From the NCBI GenBank assembly GCA_030950085.1, contig JAUZRW010000109.1:1-55344 (forward strand): DNA of 55,344 nt. Direction: 5' to 3'. Each line of letters starts with the position of its first letter. Within the stretch, counting starts at the first letter, position 1. The notes beneath the pieces were generated by a model, which saw only the letters and a list, made by a program, of their open reading frames with translations, did no database searches and had not been told where the DNA came from. The position numbers and the translations under genes were made by a program. Source of the stretch: Anaerolineae bacterium (GTDB lineage: Bacteria > Chloroflexota > Anaerolineae > Aggregatilineales > Phototrophicaceae). Positions 44,898-54,203 of this stretch are shown here, piece after piece.

Positions 44898-46669
44898 TAT
44901 GGAATCTGCAAAACCTGTCCAACAAAGATGAGGTTAAAATTGGTGATGTTATTTGCTGTACCTAAGTCAGCCAAGCTGACATTAAAGCGGATGGCAATAC
45001 GGTAGAGGTTATCACCGGGTTGCACAACATAAGTAGCCGGAGCAGGTATCGTTGACCCACCTGTTCCTGTTGCTTGTGTTGGGATAATGCTAGGTGCAGT
45101 CGGTTGTTGCTGAACCTCCGTCGGCTGTGCAGGTACGGTTGTCGGTTGTACAGGCGGTGATGTTGGAACGGCATCAGTTGTCGCACCACCCGTACCCGGT
45201 AGGCGAAGTTCTTGTCCCACGAGGATACGATTCGGGTTTGCAATACCGTTTAACTGAATCAATGTACCGACAGTGGTGTTAAACCGTCGCGCAATGCTAG
45301 ACAAATAATCACCGGGTTGCACGATATAGGTATTGGCATTCGGTGTAACGCCTGCCCCACCACTGCCATTGGTCGTACCTGTATCTGTTGTCGTGGCAGA
45401 TGTTGCAGTCACAACAACAACAATTGGTGTTGGAGACGGCGTTTCTGTCGCTGGAACAATCCGTATTGGAATTATCAAGCCCTGACCACGGAAAATAAGG
45501 AAACTATCATCTAAACCGTTTGCTTGCTGAATTGCATTGAGACTGCTGCCATAACGTGTGGCTAATTCGCCTACAGTATCACCCCTCTGTACTGTATGGA
45601 TGATTCTGCCGGGGAATGCCTCAGAGATAGGCACATCCTCACCGCCCGGCTCCGATGTTACTACATTATCAGGAGTCGAATCTGCGCCAATTTCTGTCGC
45701 CGTTGGCAGAACAGGAGCTTGCGTGGGTTCGATTGTGGGTGTCGGTTCATCGGTTGGCTCTACAGTCGGCTCGGTTGTGGGTACATCCGTCGGTTCTTCT
45801 GTCCCCTCAATTGTGGGTGTCGGTTCTTCTGTCGGTTCATCCGTTACCTGACTAGGCGTATCTGCCGTCAGTTCATCGGTTGGCTCATCTGTCGGCACTT
45901 TTGTGGGAACGTCTGTCGGAATTGCTGTCGGTTCATCGGTTGGCTCTTCGGTTTCCGCAGGCGGTTGCGATTCCGGTGTCACTTCAAGAACCGCATCATC
46001 CAAATAGACGTAGCTAAATTGGACTGGCTCACTCACGGTAGTCCGAACAAAGACAGTTACCGTATCGCTCTCTGCTGTTGTGATAATACTATATTGGCGG
46101 AAGCTGTCATAAAAAATCGCAGGTTCAGAGTATCGAACACTACTGGCAAGGGGGTCTGTTCCGCCTTTGGGGTCAATACCCACACGAAAGGCAACACCGC
46201 CGGGATTCTCGCTAATATTCAAATCATCAAGCGTCGAGGAGAAAACATAGCCATAAATACTAAACCGTAATTCTGCCCCTACATCAATCCCTGTCACTTG
46301 CTGATAAACACCCGCATCGTGGGTTTCAAAGAATGAGAAATAAACTTGCGAGTCAGCGCCACCTTCACGATTGCGAGGCACTGCACCCTGTGAGGCAGCA
46401 TTAGAACTTGCAAAGTAAGTTGGCTGGGTATTCTGGAATGTCGGCATATCTGCTGTGCGTGCTGCATTCCACGGTTCCCAACCTGTGGCAACGCTGCGCG
46501 GATTTGAACCTGCTACGGTTCGGAATCCATCTTCAAAACCACAGTTAGTCAGCAAATTACCTGTTTCACTATCACAACTTGTTTGTGCTTGTACGCCAAA
46601 CCCTATCCCAAACCACAACGAAGTGACCAGTAGGATAGCTGTTAGACGGAACAGTGATTTCAATTTCAT
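44897..46669 (-). CDS. Secreted LysM protein with N-terminal beta-sandwich and Thr/Pro/Glu-rich linker
   Basis: 590 residues from ATG 46669 (GGAG seven bases upstream). An upstream extension to 46837 would bury the signal peptide. Order: signal peptide (1-29), a carbohydrate-binding-like domain (31-230, starting NLLTNCGFEDGF), a low-complexity linker (235-350) of EPT/DEPT/PTD repeats, LysM 1 (357-401), a Thr/Ser linker, LysM 2 (447-490), another Pro/Thr/Gln-rich linker, LysM 3 (546-590). It is probably attached to peptidoglycan, with the N-terminal domain displayed. First gene of the cell-wall operon. Confidence 0.88.
   Translation of the reverse strand: MKLKSLFRLTAILLVTSLWFGIGFGVQAQTSCDSETGNLLTNCGFEDGFRTVAGSNPRSVATGWEPWNAARTADMPTFQNTQPTYFASSNAASQGAVPRNREGGADSQVYFSFFETHDAGVYQQVTGIDVGAELRFSIYGYVFSSTLDDLNISENPGGVAFRVGIDPKGGTDPLASSVRYSEPAIFYDSFRQYSIITTAESDTVTVFVRTTVSEPVQFSYVYLDDAVLEVTPESQPPAETEEPTDEPTAIPTDVPTKVPTDEPTDELTADTPSQVTDEPTEEPTPTIEGTEEPTDVPTTEPTVEPTDEPTPTIEPTQAPVLPTATEIGADSTPDNVVTSEPGGEDVPISEAFPGRIIHTVQRGDTVGELATRYGSSLNAIQQANGLDDSFLIFRGQGLIIPIRIVPATETPSPTPIVVVVTATSATTTDTGTTNGSGGAGVTPNANTYIVQPGDYLSSIARRFNTTVGTLIQLNGIANPNRILVGQELRLPGTGGATTDAVPTSPPVQPTTVPAQPTEVQQQPTAPSIIPTQATGTGGSTIPAPATYVVQPGDNLYRIAIRFNVSLADLGTANNITNFNLIFVGQVLQIP
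45704..45952 (-). repeat. Tandem degenerate repeats encoding EPT/DEPT linker
   Basis: Repeated GTCGGTTC/GGTTGGCTC-like units on the plus strand, coding for Glu-Pro-Thr and Pro-Thr-Asp repeats in the LysM protein. Likely slippage-prone and variable in length. Confidence 0.75.
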
Positions 46670-46709
46670 CAAACGACTCCTGATGTATAGAGTAGATGCC
46701 ATGCTATCA

Positions 46710-46737
46710 AATATAGTGTTAATTGCAAAATAGACAA
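46710..46737 (-). promoter_or_regulatory. Candidate promoter of the LysM operon
   Basis: On the minus strand: TTGTCT (46737-46732), 16-base spacer, TATATT (46715-46710), 41 bases before the ATG. Confidence 0.5.
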
Positions 46738-46857
46738 ACTTTATATTGTCGTGTCGCATCGAATAGTTTAGAGTATACCCTGAATGATTATCCACGCAAC
46801 GGATAACATATGCGACGGTGTTATCCAAACCATCCACATACCAAAGTCGCCAACCTT

Positions 46858-47151
46858 ATGTCAGATGCAATCATTGGACTTTGTGAAATTGAACTATATT
46901 TGCCGGGTATCTCTTCATTGAAGGAAAAACGTAGCATTATCAAATCTATGTTGACGAAAATGCGAAACAAATTCAACATAGCCAGTGCAGAGGTCGGCAA
47001 ACTGGATGTCTGGCAATCATCAACCATCGCCATTACAACTGTCAGCAATTCAAGCACTCATTGCCAGCAAACGATGCAAAAAGTCATCAAATGGATAGAA
47101 AGCCACTATCCGGATGCCATGATTACAAGCCATCATAGCGAAATTTTGTAA
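46858..47151 (+). CDS. DUF503 (YlxP-like) protein
   Basis: 97 residues from ATG 46858; the open frame begins earlier but the family starts here. The pattern is plain: IIGLCEIELYLPGISSLKEKRSIIKSMLTKMRNKFNIASAEVGKLDVWQSSTIAI. DUF503 proteins are small ferredoxin-like-fold proteins of unknown function often encoded near translation genes (infB, rbfA); here the neighbour is sucC. The gene is divergent from the LysM operon. Confidence 0.88.
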   Translation: MSDAIIGLCEIELYLPGISSLKEKRSIIKSMLTKMRNKFNIASAEVGKLDVWQSSTIAITTVSNSSTHCQQTMQKVIKWIESHYPDAMITSHHSEIL

Positions 47152-47158
47152 TAGTCGG

Positions 47159-47187
47159 TTGGGATGGCTTTGGGCATGTTGTATAAT
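47159..47187 (+). promoter_or_regulatory. Candidate sigma-70 promoter of sucCD
   Basis: TTGGGA (47159-47164), 17-base spacer, perfect TATAAT (47182-47187), 43 bases before the sucC start. Confidence 0.7.
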
Positions 47188-47230
47188 CAATCCGCATATG
47201 GACTAACCATTATTATTTGGAGGCACGACT

Positions 47231-48385
47231 TTGAAGCTACACGAATATCAAGCGAAATTCCGCTTTGCCGAGTTCGGTGTTCCAATTCCGAAGGGTAAAG
47301 TGGCAACAACTCCTGAAGAAGCGTTTGAAATCGCAAAAGAAATTGGGGGAACAGTCGTTGTTAAAGCACAGGTGCATGTCGGGGGGCGTGGTAAGGCAGG
47401 GGGTGTCAAATTAGCCCATTCTCCCGAAGAAGCTAAAGCCCATGCAGACACAATTCTCGGTATGGATATCAAAGGGTTAACAGTTGAAAAAGTGCTAATT
47501 GACCCCGGTGCAGACATTCAAAAAGAAATTTATCTCGCTATCACCAATGACCGTGCGAGTGGCAAGCCGCTTATTATCGCATCGGCAGAGGGGGGTATGG
47601 ATATTGAGCAACTCGCAAAAGAAAGACCCGAAGCCATCATTCGGGAACACATCGACCCGTTATTTGGTCTGCACTCTTATCAGGCGAATGCAGTTGCCAG
47701 CAAAATGAATCTCGCTCGTGAGCAGTGGCGACCTTTCGTCAAAATTGTGCGGCAACTTTACCAATGCTATGCGGCGAGTGATGCCGAACTTGCTGAAATC
47801 AACCCACTGGTCATACAAGGTAACGGTAGTATTCTTGCAGTGGATGGCAAGATGATTATTGATGATAGTGCCTTATCGCGGCAACCCAAACTTGCAGCGA
47901 TGCGTGACCTTGCAGACGAAGTGGAGGCTGAACGTCAAGCACGCGAGGCTGGAATTAGCTATGTCAAGCTGGATGGGCAAATTGGCTGTATGGTCAATGG
48001 GGCTGGTCTGGCGATGACCACTATGGATATGATAAATCTTTATGGTGATGGCGAATTTGGACCCGCGAACTTCCTTGATATTGGTGGTGGCGCAGGTCCA
48101 GAAAAAGTTGTGGCAGCACTAAAAATCATCCTCTCTGACCCCAACGTAAAAGCTGTTCTGGTCAATATTTTTGGTGGCATTACCCGTTGTGATGATGTTG
48201 CCAAGGGTTTCATTGAGGCTTATGACATTGTAAAGCCGAATGTTCCGATTATGATGCGCTTGCAGGGAACAAATGCAGCAGAAGGTCAGGAAATTATCAC
48301 AAATGCCAATATTCCGCGACTGGAAACAGCCGATACATTGACAGAAGCAGCGCAAAAAGCTGTTGCAGCAGCGAGGGGTGTGTAA
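47231..48385 (+). CDS. sucC: Succinyl-CoA ligase (ADP/GDP-forming) beta subunit
   Basis: 384 residues from TTG 47231 with GGAGG upstream; the start MKLHEYQAK is the family N-terminus. ATP-grasp domain with [20 protein letters not shown], then [19 protein letters not shown] and a C-terminal CoA-ligase domain ending near [11 protein letters not shown]. The subunit binds nucleotide and succinate. One base separates it from sucD. Part of the TCA cycle. Confidence 0.97.
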   Translation: MKLHEYQAKFRFAEFGVPIPKGKVATTPEEAFEIAKEIGGTVVVKAQVHVGGRGKAGGVKLAHSPEEAKAHADTILGMDIKGLTVEKVLIDPGADIQKEIYLAITNDRASGKPLIIASAEGGMDIEQLAKERPEAIIREHIDPLFGLHSYQANAVASKMNLAREQWRPFVKIVRQLYQCYAASDAELAEINPLVIQGNGSILAVDGKMIIDDSALSRQPKLAAMRDLADEVEAERQAREAGISYVKLDGQIGCMVNGAGLAMTTMDMINLYGDGEFGPANFLDIGGGAGPEKVVAALKIILSDPNVKAVLVNIFGGITRCDDVAKGFIEAYDIVKPNVPIMMRLQGTNAAEGQEIITNANIPRLETADTLTEAAQKAVAAARGV

Positions 48386-48386
48386 G

Positions 48387-49253
48387 ATGGCAATTTTAGC
48401 CAATAAAGATACAAAAGTTATCGTTCAAGGCATTACGGGCGGTCAGGGAAGTTTCCATACTCGCCTGATGATTGATTATGGTACACAGGTTGTCGGCGGA
48501 GTCGTTCCCGGTAAGGGTGGCGAGTGGTTCGACAATGACATCCCTGTATTTGATACGGTTGCTGACGCAGTCAACGCAACAGGGGCAACAACAACCATGG
48601 TGATTGTGCCACCGCCCTTCGCCCCTGATGGTGTTATAGAAGCTGTTGATGCTGGATTAGAACTGATTGTCTGCTTAACTGAACACATCCCCGTTAAAGA
48701 GATGATGAAAGTTTATCATTATGTCCAGCGCAGTGGCAAAAGTCGCTTACTGGGTCCCAACTGCCCCGGCTTGCTTGTTCCCGGTCAGATGAAAATCGGC
48801 TTCATCCCAGATATGATTGCAAAACCCGGCAATGTAGGGGTTGTTTCCAAGAGTGGCACACTGACTTATGAGGTTGGGTTTGCCCTCAAGAATTATGGCA
48901 TGGGGCAATCAACCATCGTCGGTATCGGTGGCGACCCTGTTATTGGCACGAGTTTTGTGGATATTCTGCAAATGTATGAAAGTGACCCCGAAACAGAAAA
49001 AGTCGTGTTATTGGGCGAAATCGGTGGCAATGCAGAGATACTTGCAGCCGACTTCATCAAAAACAATATGACCAAACCTGTGGCAGCTTTCATTGCTGGG
49101 CAAAGTGCGCCGCCCGGTAAACGTATGGGTCATGCTGGGGCGATAGTCGAAGGTGGTGAAGGGACTGCCGAAGAAAAAATCGCTGCATTAGAAGATGCCG
49201 GCGTGCGCGTTGCCAAAAACCCCGAAGAAATCCCAGCACTATTAGCAAAATAA
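48387..49253 (+). CDS. sucD: Succinyl-CoA ligase alpha subunit
   Basis: 288 residues from ATG 48387 (GAGGGG upstream; eight upstream codons of the frame are within sucC). CoA-binding fold [15 protein letters not shown] at the N-terminus; the conserved GPNCPG; phospho-acceptor His 249 in [10 protein letters not shown]. The alpha subunit binds CoA and carries the phosphohistidine intermediate. Terminated by a strong hairpin. Confidence 0.97.
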   Translation: MAILANKDTKVIVQGITGGQGSFHTRLMIDYGTQVVGGVVPGKGGEWFDNDIPVFDTVADAVNATGATTTMVIVPPPFAPDGVIEAVDAGLELIVCLTEHIPVKEMMKVYHYVQRSGKSRLLGPNCPGLLVPGQMKIGFIPDMIAKPGNVGVVSKSGTLTYEVGFALKNYGMGQSTIVGIGGDPVIGTSFVDILQMYESDPETEKVVLLGEIGGNAEILAADFIKNNMTKPVAAFIAGQSAPPGKRMGHAGAIVEGGEGTAEEKIAALEDAGVRVAKNPEEIPALLAK

Positions 49254-49261
49254 CTTTCAAC

Positions 49262-49291
49262 GGGCGAATAAGCATATATTCGCCCTGTTTT
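49262..49291 (+). terminator. Rho-independent terminator after sucD
   Basis: GGGCGAATA (49262-49270) pairs perfectly with TATTCGCCC (49277-49285), six-base loop, then TGTTTTA. Confidence 0.88.
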
Positions 49292-49415
49292 AGCTATTCA
49301 GCTTGTCAGCACTTCAACTTATTGTAGTTCCATATCCCTTAGCTGATTGGCTGAAATGCTTGACTCGACATGACAATGTAATCAATCGCTATCTAATTAT
49401 ATTCTTTGCGTAGCG

Positions 49416-50165
49416 TCAGTTAATGACAAAGCCTACATACTGTCTTTGAAGCCATCCGCCACGCCCATCAGGAAGCGCAAAACGTAGCCAGTCATCCACC
49501 TCTTCCATAATACGAACTTCGGCGGCGGCATGAATAGTATAAATCGAAAGATAATCTTCACCGGGACCACTCATCACGTTTACCGAATTGGACAAAACAA
49601 CCGCAGTCGGGCGTTGTGTTTCAACATAAAGGCGACTGCCCATCAAAACAAGTCCAATCAGTAAGATGATTCCCATAACAACCACAAATAGCCGAGTGTT
49701 ACCATCATGGAAACCGCGTACAACATCAATTGCCAATATCACGAAAAATACAATCCAGCCAACAAATATGAGTAAACTCAGTTCAAACAGTGTGAAAGTA
49801 TCATTACTGAGAGTCGCTAATTGATTGAGCCAATCCGTTTCGCTTGTCGTAATCGTACTGCGTTGAGCGCGGATTCGGGCGATATTGATATTAAGGTTAG
49901 TATCTCTTGGCAAATATAATAGCGCCCGGCGATAATTCAGCATGGCTTGTCCTAAATTCTCGGCTTCATAGTAGGCGTTTCCGAGATTATAGAAAGTCGT
50001 GCTATCGTGCTGTCCGCTGTCGATGGCTTCTTCGTACAATGTAATTGCTGTCAGATAATCACGCAGGCGATAGGCTTCTTCGGCACGGTCAAGCGTTGTT
50101 TGAGCATGAATCGTGATAATTGTGATAAAGAGTAAGAGCAAAACTGCCAGATATTTCATTGCCAT
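49416..50165 (-). CDS. batE: BatE-like TPR and SH3b protein
   Basis: 249 residues. Signal peptide or membrane anchor at the N-terminus (ending IHAQ, about 21), TPR repeats (about 25-110; DSTTFYNLGNAYYEAENLGQAMLNYRRAL), two membrane helices (about 125-150 and 160-180), and a C-terminal bacterial SH3 domain (VVLSNSVNVMSGPGEDYLSIYTIHAA). This combination is typical of BatE. Last gene of the Bat operon, overlapping batD by ten bases. Confidence 0.85.
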   Translation of the reverse strand: MAMKYLAVLLLLFITIITIHAQTTLDRAEEAYRLRDYLTAITLYEEAIDSGQHDSTTFYNLGNAYYEAENLGQAMLNYRRALLYLPRDTNLNINIARIRAQRSTITTSETDWLNQLATLSNDTFTLFELSLLIFVGWIVFFVILAIDVVRGFHDGNTRLFVVVMGIILLIGLVLMGSRLYVETQRPTAVVLSNSVNVMSGPGEDYLSIYTIHAAAEVRIMEEVDDWLRFALPDGRGGWLQRQYVGFVIN

Positions 50166-51460
50166 GCCTCTTCAACTGCATTGAGAATCTTCATCGTTTG
50201 GCGCAAAAGCGTATTCACATCTTCTTTGCTGACAGGGGCATATTGCCCGCTTGCAGATTCTTCGACGCATTGCAGCAGTAAATGTTGTAATTTTGGTGGT
50301 AAATGCCCTATTTTTTCTTTGACATCAGCATCTGTGACTTGGATTCCTGATTTGAGACTGAGGTAATCAAATATGGCGATGCTTATTTGTCGATAAGCCT
50401 CCCGTGATTCAGCCGATTGTGCCGCTTTGAGTTGGTCGCGTGTGCGTTTCAACACATTACGCTGACTGCGAACACGGCTTGTTCTCTCGCGGCGTGGGCG
50501 TGACTTAGCACGACGCGGTAGCCACAAAACCAACACAATAAGCGGCGGAATTACCCACAGTAACCAGAAAAACAAAGGCGGTATCGGTGGCAAAAATGAC
50601 TGTGCAGATTGTTTTAGCGGCAACGGTTCGCGTGATTGTTCAATTGCTGTTTGCTGAACAATAGATTCTTCGACAGAAGCCGCAATGCCCTCCGTGACAG
50701 TCACACTAATTGGCGCAGTAATGCGTGTTTCATAGCTTTGAGATTGTGGATTAAAAAAACCGATTTCAACAGATGGAATTTCGACGATGCCTTCAACATC
50801 GAATAAGAGCGTCCACTGGAATGTCTTGCTTGCAAAACGTAGTGTATTCTGCTCTGTGATAGGCTGACGGGGAAACACACGCCACGAGTCAGGGAAATTC
50901 ACATTTGGTGCGATAATTTGCTCAATATTGCCTGTACCACTTACTATGACAGATAGAATCACAGCACCTCCGGCGGGAACACTTGTCGTATCGACAGTTG
51001 CTTCAATATCAAACTGCCCGACTGCATTTTTGAATGATGGCGGTGCGCCTTCTGGAAGCGATTGCACATTTACTATTAATGAGGCTGTCTGAACTGAGAC
51101 TGCTGATTCAAATGGGGTTTCAGGAATATCAATCCGTAGTGGGTCGATTGTCTGTTCGCCCACACGCAGAGGATAGAGCAATAAGGAGTGTTCAATTACG
51201 GTATAAGCCACATCGCGGCGTACTTCACTGGAAACAGTGGCATCCGCGATAAATGATGACCGTCCAAATCCACTAAAACGAGGTTCAACAATTGATGTAT
51301 TCTGAATATCACGAGTCGTAAACACACGAATCGTATAGATAACAGGTTGCCCCACATAAGGCGACTCAACATCTACTGATGCCTCAATAAAATTATCAGA
51401 CTGCGCCCAAGTACTGCTATAGCACATCAAAAGTAAAAACAGTATCAGAATTCGGCGCAT
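50156..51460 (-). CDS. batD: BatD-like protein
   Basis: 434 residues from ATG 51460 (TAATG overlap with the upstream stop; a TTG two codons earlier is less likely). Signal peptide ending TWAQ, several beta-sandwich domains (about 25-280) of the oxygen-tolerance (BatD) family: VDVESPYVGQPVIYTIRVF at the start and VPAGGAVILSVIVSGTGNIEQI later. One membrane helix follows near 305-328, then a cytoplasmic helical tail. BatD is thought to form an extracytoplasmic scaffold for BatA/B. Confidence 0.88.
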   Translation of the reverse strand: MRRILILFLLLMCYSSTWAQSDNFIEASVDVESPYVGQPVIYTIRVFTTRDIQNTSIVEPRFSGFGRSSFIADATVSSEVRRDVAYTVIEHSLLLYPLRVGEQTIDPLRIDIPETPFESAVSVQTASLIVNVQSLPEGAPPSFKNAVGQFDIEATVDTTSVPAGGAVILSVIVSGTGNIEQIIAPNVNFPDSWRVFPRQPITEQNTLRFASKTFQWTLLFDVEGIVEIPSVEIGFFNPQSQSYETRITAPISVTVTEGIAASVEESIVQQTAIEQSREPLPLKQSAQSFLPPIPPLFFWLLWVIPPLIVLVLWLPRRAKSRPRRERTSRVRSQRNVLKRTRDQLKAAQSAESREAYRQISIAIFDYLSLKSGIQVTDADVKEKIGHLPPKLQHLLLQCVEESASGQYAPVSKEDVNTLLRQTMKILNAVEEAWQ

Positions 51461-52230
51461 TACCAATCCTTACCTGACTCTGGGCTGCCGTTACGATTAT
51501 AGTTATCGCGGAACGTACTCAGCAATTCTTGATTCGCATCAACAGGCTCTAGCAATTTTTCAGCATCTTCTACTGATAAGTCGCCAGTGCGCGGTACAGG
51601 GGTCGAATTATCTTCATCATCTTCGTCGCCCTCATCATCTTCACCTTCATGAATAGGCGTTGGACCCGGTGGTGGCAAGTTATCCGGTGGTGTGGGAGTT
51701 GGAGTCGCCGTGGGTAATTCCTGTCCGAACGGATTAGGAGTCGGAGTCACAGTTGGATTAGCTTGTTGTTCATCAGGATTAGTTTGCATCTCAATTTCTG
51801 TGGGAGTCGGCAACACGCGACTGGACAGTGCAAATTCCAGATTGAATCGTGCATCTTCGTTATTCGGGTTCAAACGCAATGCTTCTTGATAAGACTCGAT
51901 AGCCGCTTCGTAGTCACCTAATTGAAATTGCATATTGCCTAGATTATAGTGGGCAATTGATGCGAGTTGGTCATCCCCTCGTTGAATAGCTTGCAGGAGT
52001 GCGGCTTCTGCTTCATCAATCCGTTCAGCACGGGTATAAGCTGCGGCGACATTAAAATAGAGTAAGGCATTATCTGGCTCTAAGACCTGCGCTGACTGAT
52101 AACTACGGATTGCCCCGTCATATTCACCCTGATTCGTGAGTGAATTGCCCCGATTATTATATTCTGATGCACTTGGGCTACAGGCAAATAGCAACAACAC
52201 AGCCAAAAAATAGAAACCTGCGCGTCTCAT
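51460..52230 (-). CDS. batC: BatC-like TPR lipoprotein
   Basis: 256 residues. The N-terminus is a lipoprotein signal with lipobox LLFAC (Cys 17). Three or four TPR repeats cover about 25-130 (YNNRGNSLTNQGEYDGAIRSYQ, YNLGNMQFQLGDYEAAIESYQ). The rest is a low-complexity Thr/Pro linker and an acidic region, with a short conserved-looking end (VEDAEKLLEPVDANQELLSTF). The gene overlaps batB by four bases (ATGA). Confidence 0.85.
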   Translation of the reverse strand: MRRAGFYFLAVLLLFACSPSASEYNNRGNSLTNQGEYDGAIRSYQSAQVLEPDNALLYFNVAAAYTRAERIDEAEAALLQAIQRGDDQLASIAHYNLGNMQFQLGDYEAAIESYQEALRLNPNNEDARFNLEFALSSRVLPTPTEIEMQTNPDEQQANPTVTPTPNPFGQELPTATPTPTPPDNLPPPGPTPIHEGEDDEGDEDDEDNSTPVPRTGDLSVEDAEKLLEPVDANQELLSTFRDNYNRNGSPESGKDW

Positions 52231-53228
52231 ACTTTTTTCTCCTGTGTTTCCGGCAATAGTATTTCTATCGACAGTAGCAGTATTGCCAATGCGACAAAAA
52301 TACCAAATCGCTCGACAGGACGAGTCACCAATTCTTCGCGCAATTCGCCAGATTCAAGTTGGGCGATATTTTCCGCGAGTGTCGTTACTGCGTTAGTCAC
52401 ACCGGCTTGCTGATAGATACCGCCTGTCGCTTGTGAGATGCGCCGCAGTGTATCCGCATTGAGAATGCTCGTTATCAATTCGTCGTTATTATCGCTGGCG
52501 TAGTTATAGAGGTTGCCGAATTGGTCATAAATTGGGATGAGACCGCCCTCTTCTGTGCCGTAGCCGATAGTGTGAATGATGATATTATTTTCTGATGCGA
52601 CTTGGGCGATATTCTCTGGGTCAATTTCGTGATTTTCACCATCGCTCGCCATCACAATTACAGGCTGTGCCGATGTGCGCGAGTCAAACATCGACAAAGC
52701 CGATTCGATGGCAGCAGCAATATTTGTCCCCTGTACGGTTGTCATATCACTAGAGATATTGCTGAGAAAAACTCTCGTTGCCCCTGTATCATAGGTCATC
52801 GGCATATACACGTAAGAATCACCTGCAAAAACGACAATGCCGACATCATTGCCTTCAAGCTGATTCACTAAATCTAGCATATCGAATATCATGCGCTGCA
52901 TACGGCTCGGTGCGACATCTTGAGCGTTCATACTGCGGCTAATATCAAGTGCCAGCACAACTTGAACGCCTTGTGTCCGAACGAGTTCTGATTGGATACC
53001 CCAAATCGGTCTAGCCAATGCCAAAATGAGCATTGCCAAGCTACACAACCACAAAAATGATTTCCAACGCCGGCGTGCCGGACTCACCTGTGACAGCAAA
53101 GAGCGCACAAGTTCAGAATCGCCAATACGTTGTAATGCGGCAGCCCTCGCTACACCGCGAATGATGAAGAAGATGAGGAATAAGGGTATGAGACTGAGTA
53201 ATGTGAGTACAATCGGATAAGTAAACAT
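52227..53228 (-). CDS. batB: BatB-like VWA membrane protein
   Basis: 333 residues. Two N-terminal helices (about 4-25, 55-75), a VWA domain with MIDAS in ALDISRSMNAQD and the acidic VMASDGENHEID, and a C-terminal helix (about 305-325). The VWA domain should face the periplasm. Second of two tandem VWA genes, nine bases downstream of batA. Confidence 0.9.
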   Translation of the reverse strand: MFTYPIVLTLLSLIPLFLIFFIIRGVARAAALQRIGDSELVRSLLSQVSPARRRWKSFLWLCSLAMLILALARPIWGIQSELVRTQGVQVVLALDISRSMNAQDVAPSRMQRMIFDMLDLVNQLEGNDVGIVVFAGDSYVYMPMTYDTGATRVFLSNISSDMTTVQGTNIAAAIESALSMFDSRTSAQPVIVMASDGENHEIDPENIAQVASENNIIIHTIGYGTEEGGLIPIYDQFGNLYNYASDNNDELITSILNADTLRRISQATGGIYQQAGVTNAVTTLAENIAQLESGELREELVTRPVERFGIFVALAILLLSIEILLPETQEKKV

Positions 53229-53237
53229 AAGTTTTTG

Positions 53238-54203
53238 TCAGGGTATTGTTTGAAAGAGTGTATGCCGCAAAGTACGTTCTAGCAAGAGCAATATCAGCGC
53301 GAATACCAGAACAATCGCGGCTCTATCTTGCCAGCGAATATTAAGTTGGCGCTGAATGGGCGAACGTTCAATACGGTCAATCTGGTCGTAAATATTCTGC
53401 AAGTCTGCTAGTGACAGAGCATTATAAAAGCGTCCATCAGTTATATCGGCTATTTCGCGCAATGTATCTTCATCAAGGCTATTTTCAGCCGCGACTTCGT
53501 TCGTTCCCATACCAATCGTATAGACACGATAGCCAAACGTTGCTGCTATTCTTGCCGCAGAGATGGGGTCGATTTCGCCCGCATTATTCGCCCCATCTGT
53601 CAGTAAAATAATGACCTGACTATCCGCCTCGCTCGAACGCAGCATATTCACTGATGAGGCTAAACCCAAGCCAATAGCAGTGCGATTGCTGAGACCAACT
53701 TCACCTGCAAGCGGCACATTCTGTAACGATAATTTGAGGATATTATAATCCAGTGTCGGTGGCGCTTGATAATAGGCATCTTCCGCAAAAACGACGAGAC
53801 CAATACGGTCAAATTCGCGCCCATCAATAAAATCTCGAATCACATCTTTAGCGGCATCAAAGCGCGTCAATCCATTGAAATCAGATTCTGCCATACTGTC
53901 GGAAATATCCATCACCATGACGATATCAATGCCCTGACCGACAATGCGTTCTTCTCCTGAGCCGGATTGTGGGCGTGCCAGAGCTAACACCAGTAAAATC
54001 CAAGTCAACAAGCGCAAAACATCGGGCAAGCGCCGTAAACGTACCCGAAGCCCAGCCGGTAAACCACTCAGCAAACGAGTATCGGAATAACGCATCACAG
54101 GCGGAGCAGATTGTGATAATCCTCGCCACCAGCGAAACAAAAAAATTGCCGCCGGAATCAAGAGTAACAATGCAGGGATGAAAGCAAAGCGAAACTCAAT
54201 CAT
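53238..54203 (-). CDS. batA: BatA-like VWA membrane protein
   Basis: 321 residues. N-terminal helices (about 6-24, 60-80), VWA with MIDAS MVMDISDSMAESD and IILLTDGANNAGEID, and a C-terminal helix (about 295-315). Sequence order relative to the DUF4381-like gene and batB matches the Bat operons of Bacteroidetes and spirochaetes. Overlaps the preceding gene by eight bases. Confidence 0.9.
   Translation of the reverse strand: MIEFRFAFIPALLLLIPAAIFLFRWWRGLSQSAPPVMRYSDTRLLSGLPAGLRVRLRRLPDVLRLLTWILLVLALARPQSGSGEERIVGQGIDIVMVMDISDSMAESDFNGLTRFDAAKDVIRDFIDGREFDRIGLVVFAEDAYYQAPPTLDYNILKLSLQNVPLAGEVGLSNRTAIGLGLASSVNMLRSSEADSQVIILLTDGANNAGEIDPISAARIAATFGYRVYTIGMGTNEVAAENSLDEDTLREIADITDGRFYNALSLADLQNIYDQIDRIERSPIQRQLNIRWQDRAAIVLVFALILLLLERTLRHTLFQTIP

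Noticed and set aside
45704-45952. Repeats considered as CRISPR
   Set aside because: Units are short, in-frame, degenerate and have no unique spacers of constant length.
45558-46270. Plus-strand frames across the LysM gene
   Set aside because: They mirror the EPT repeats and lack ribosome sites; the minus strand has a signal peptide and LysM domains.
46670-46837. Upstream extension of the LysM protein frame
   Set aside because: It would place the signal peptide internally; a GGAG site precedes ATG 46669.
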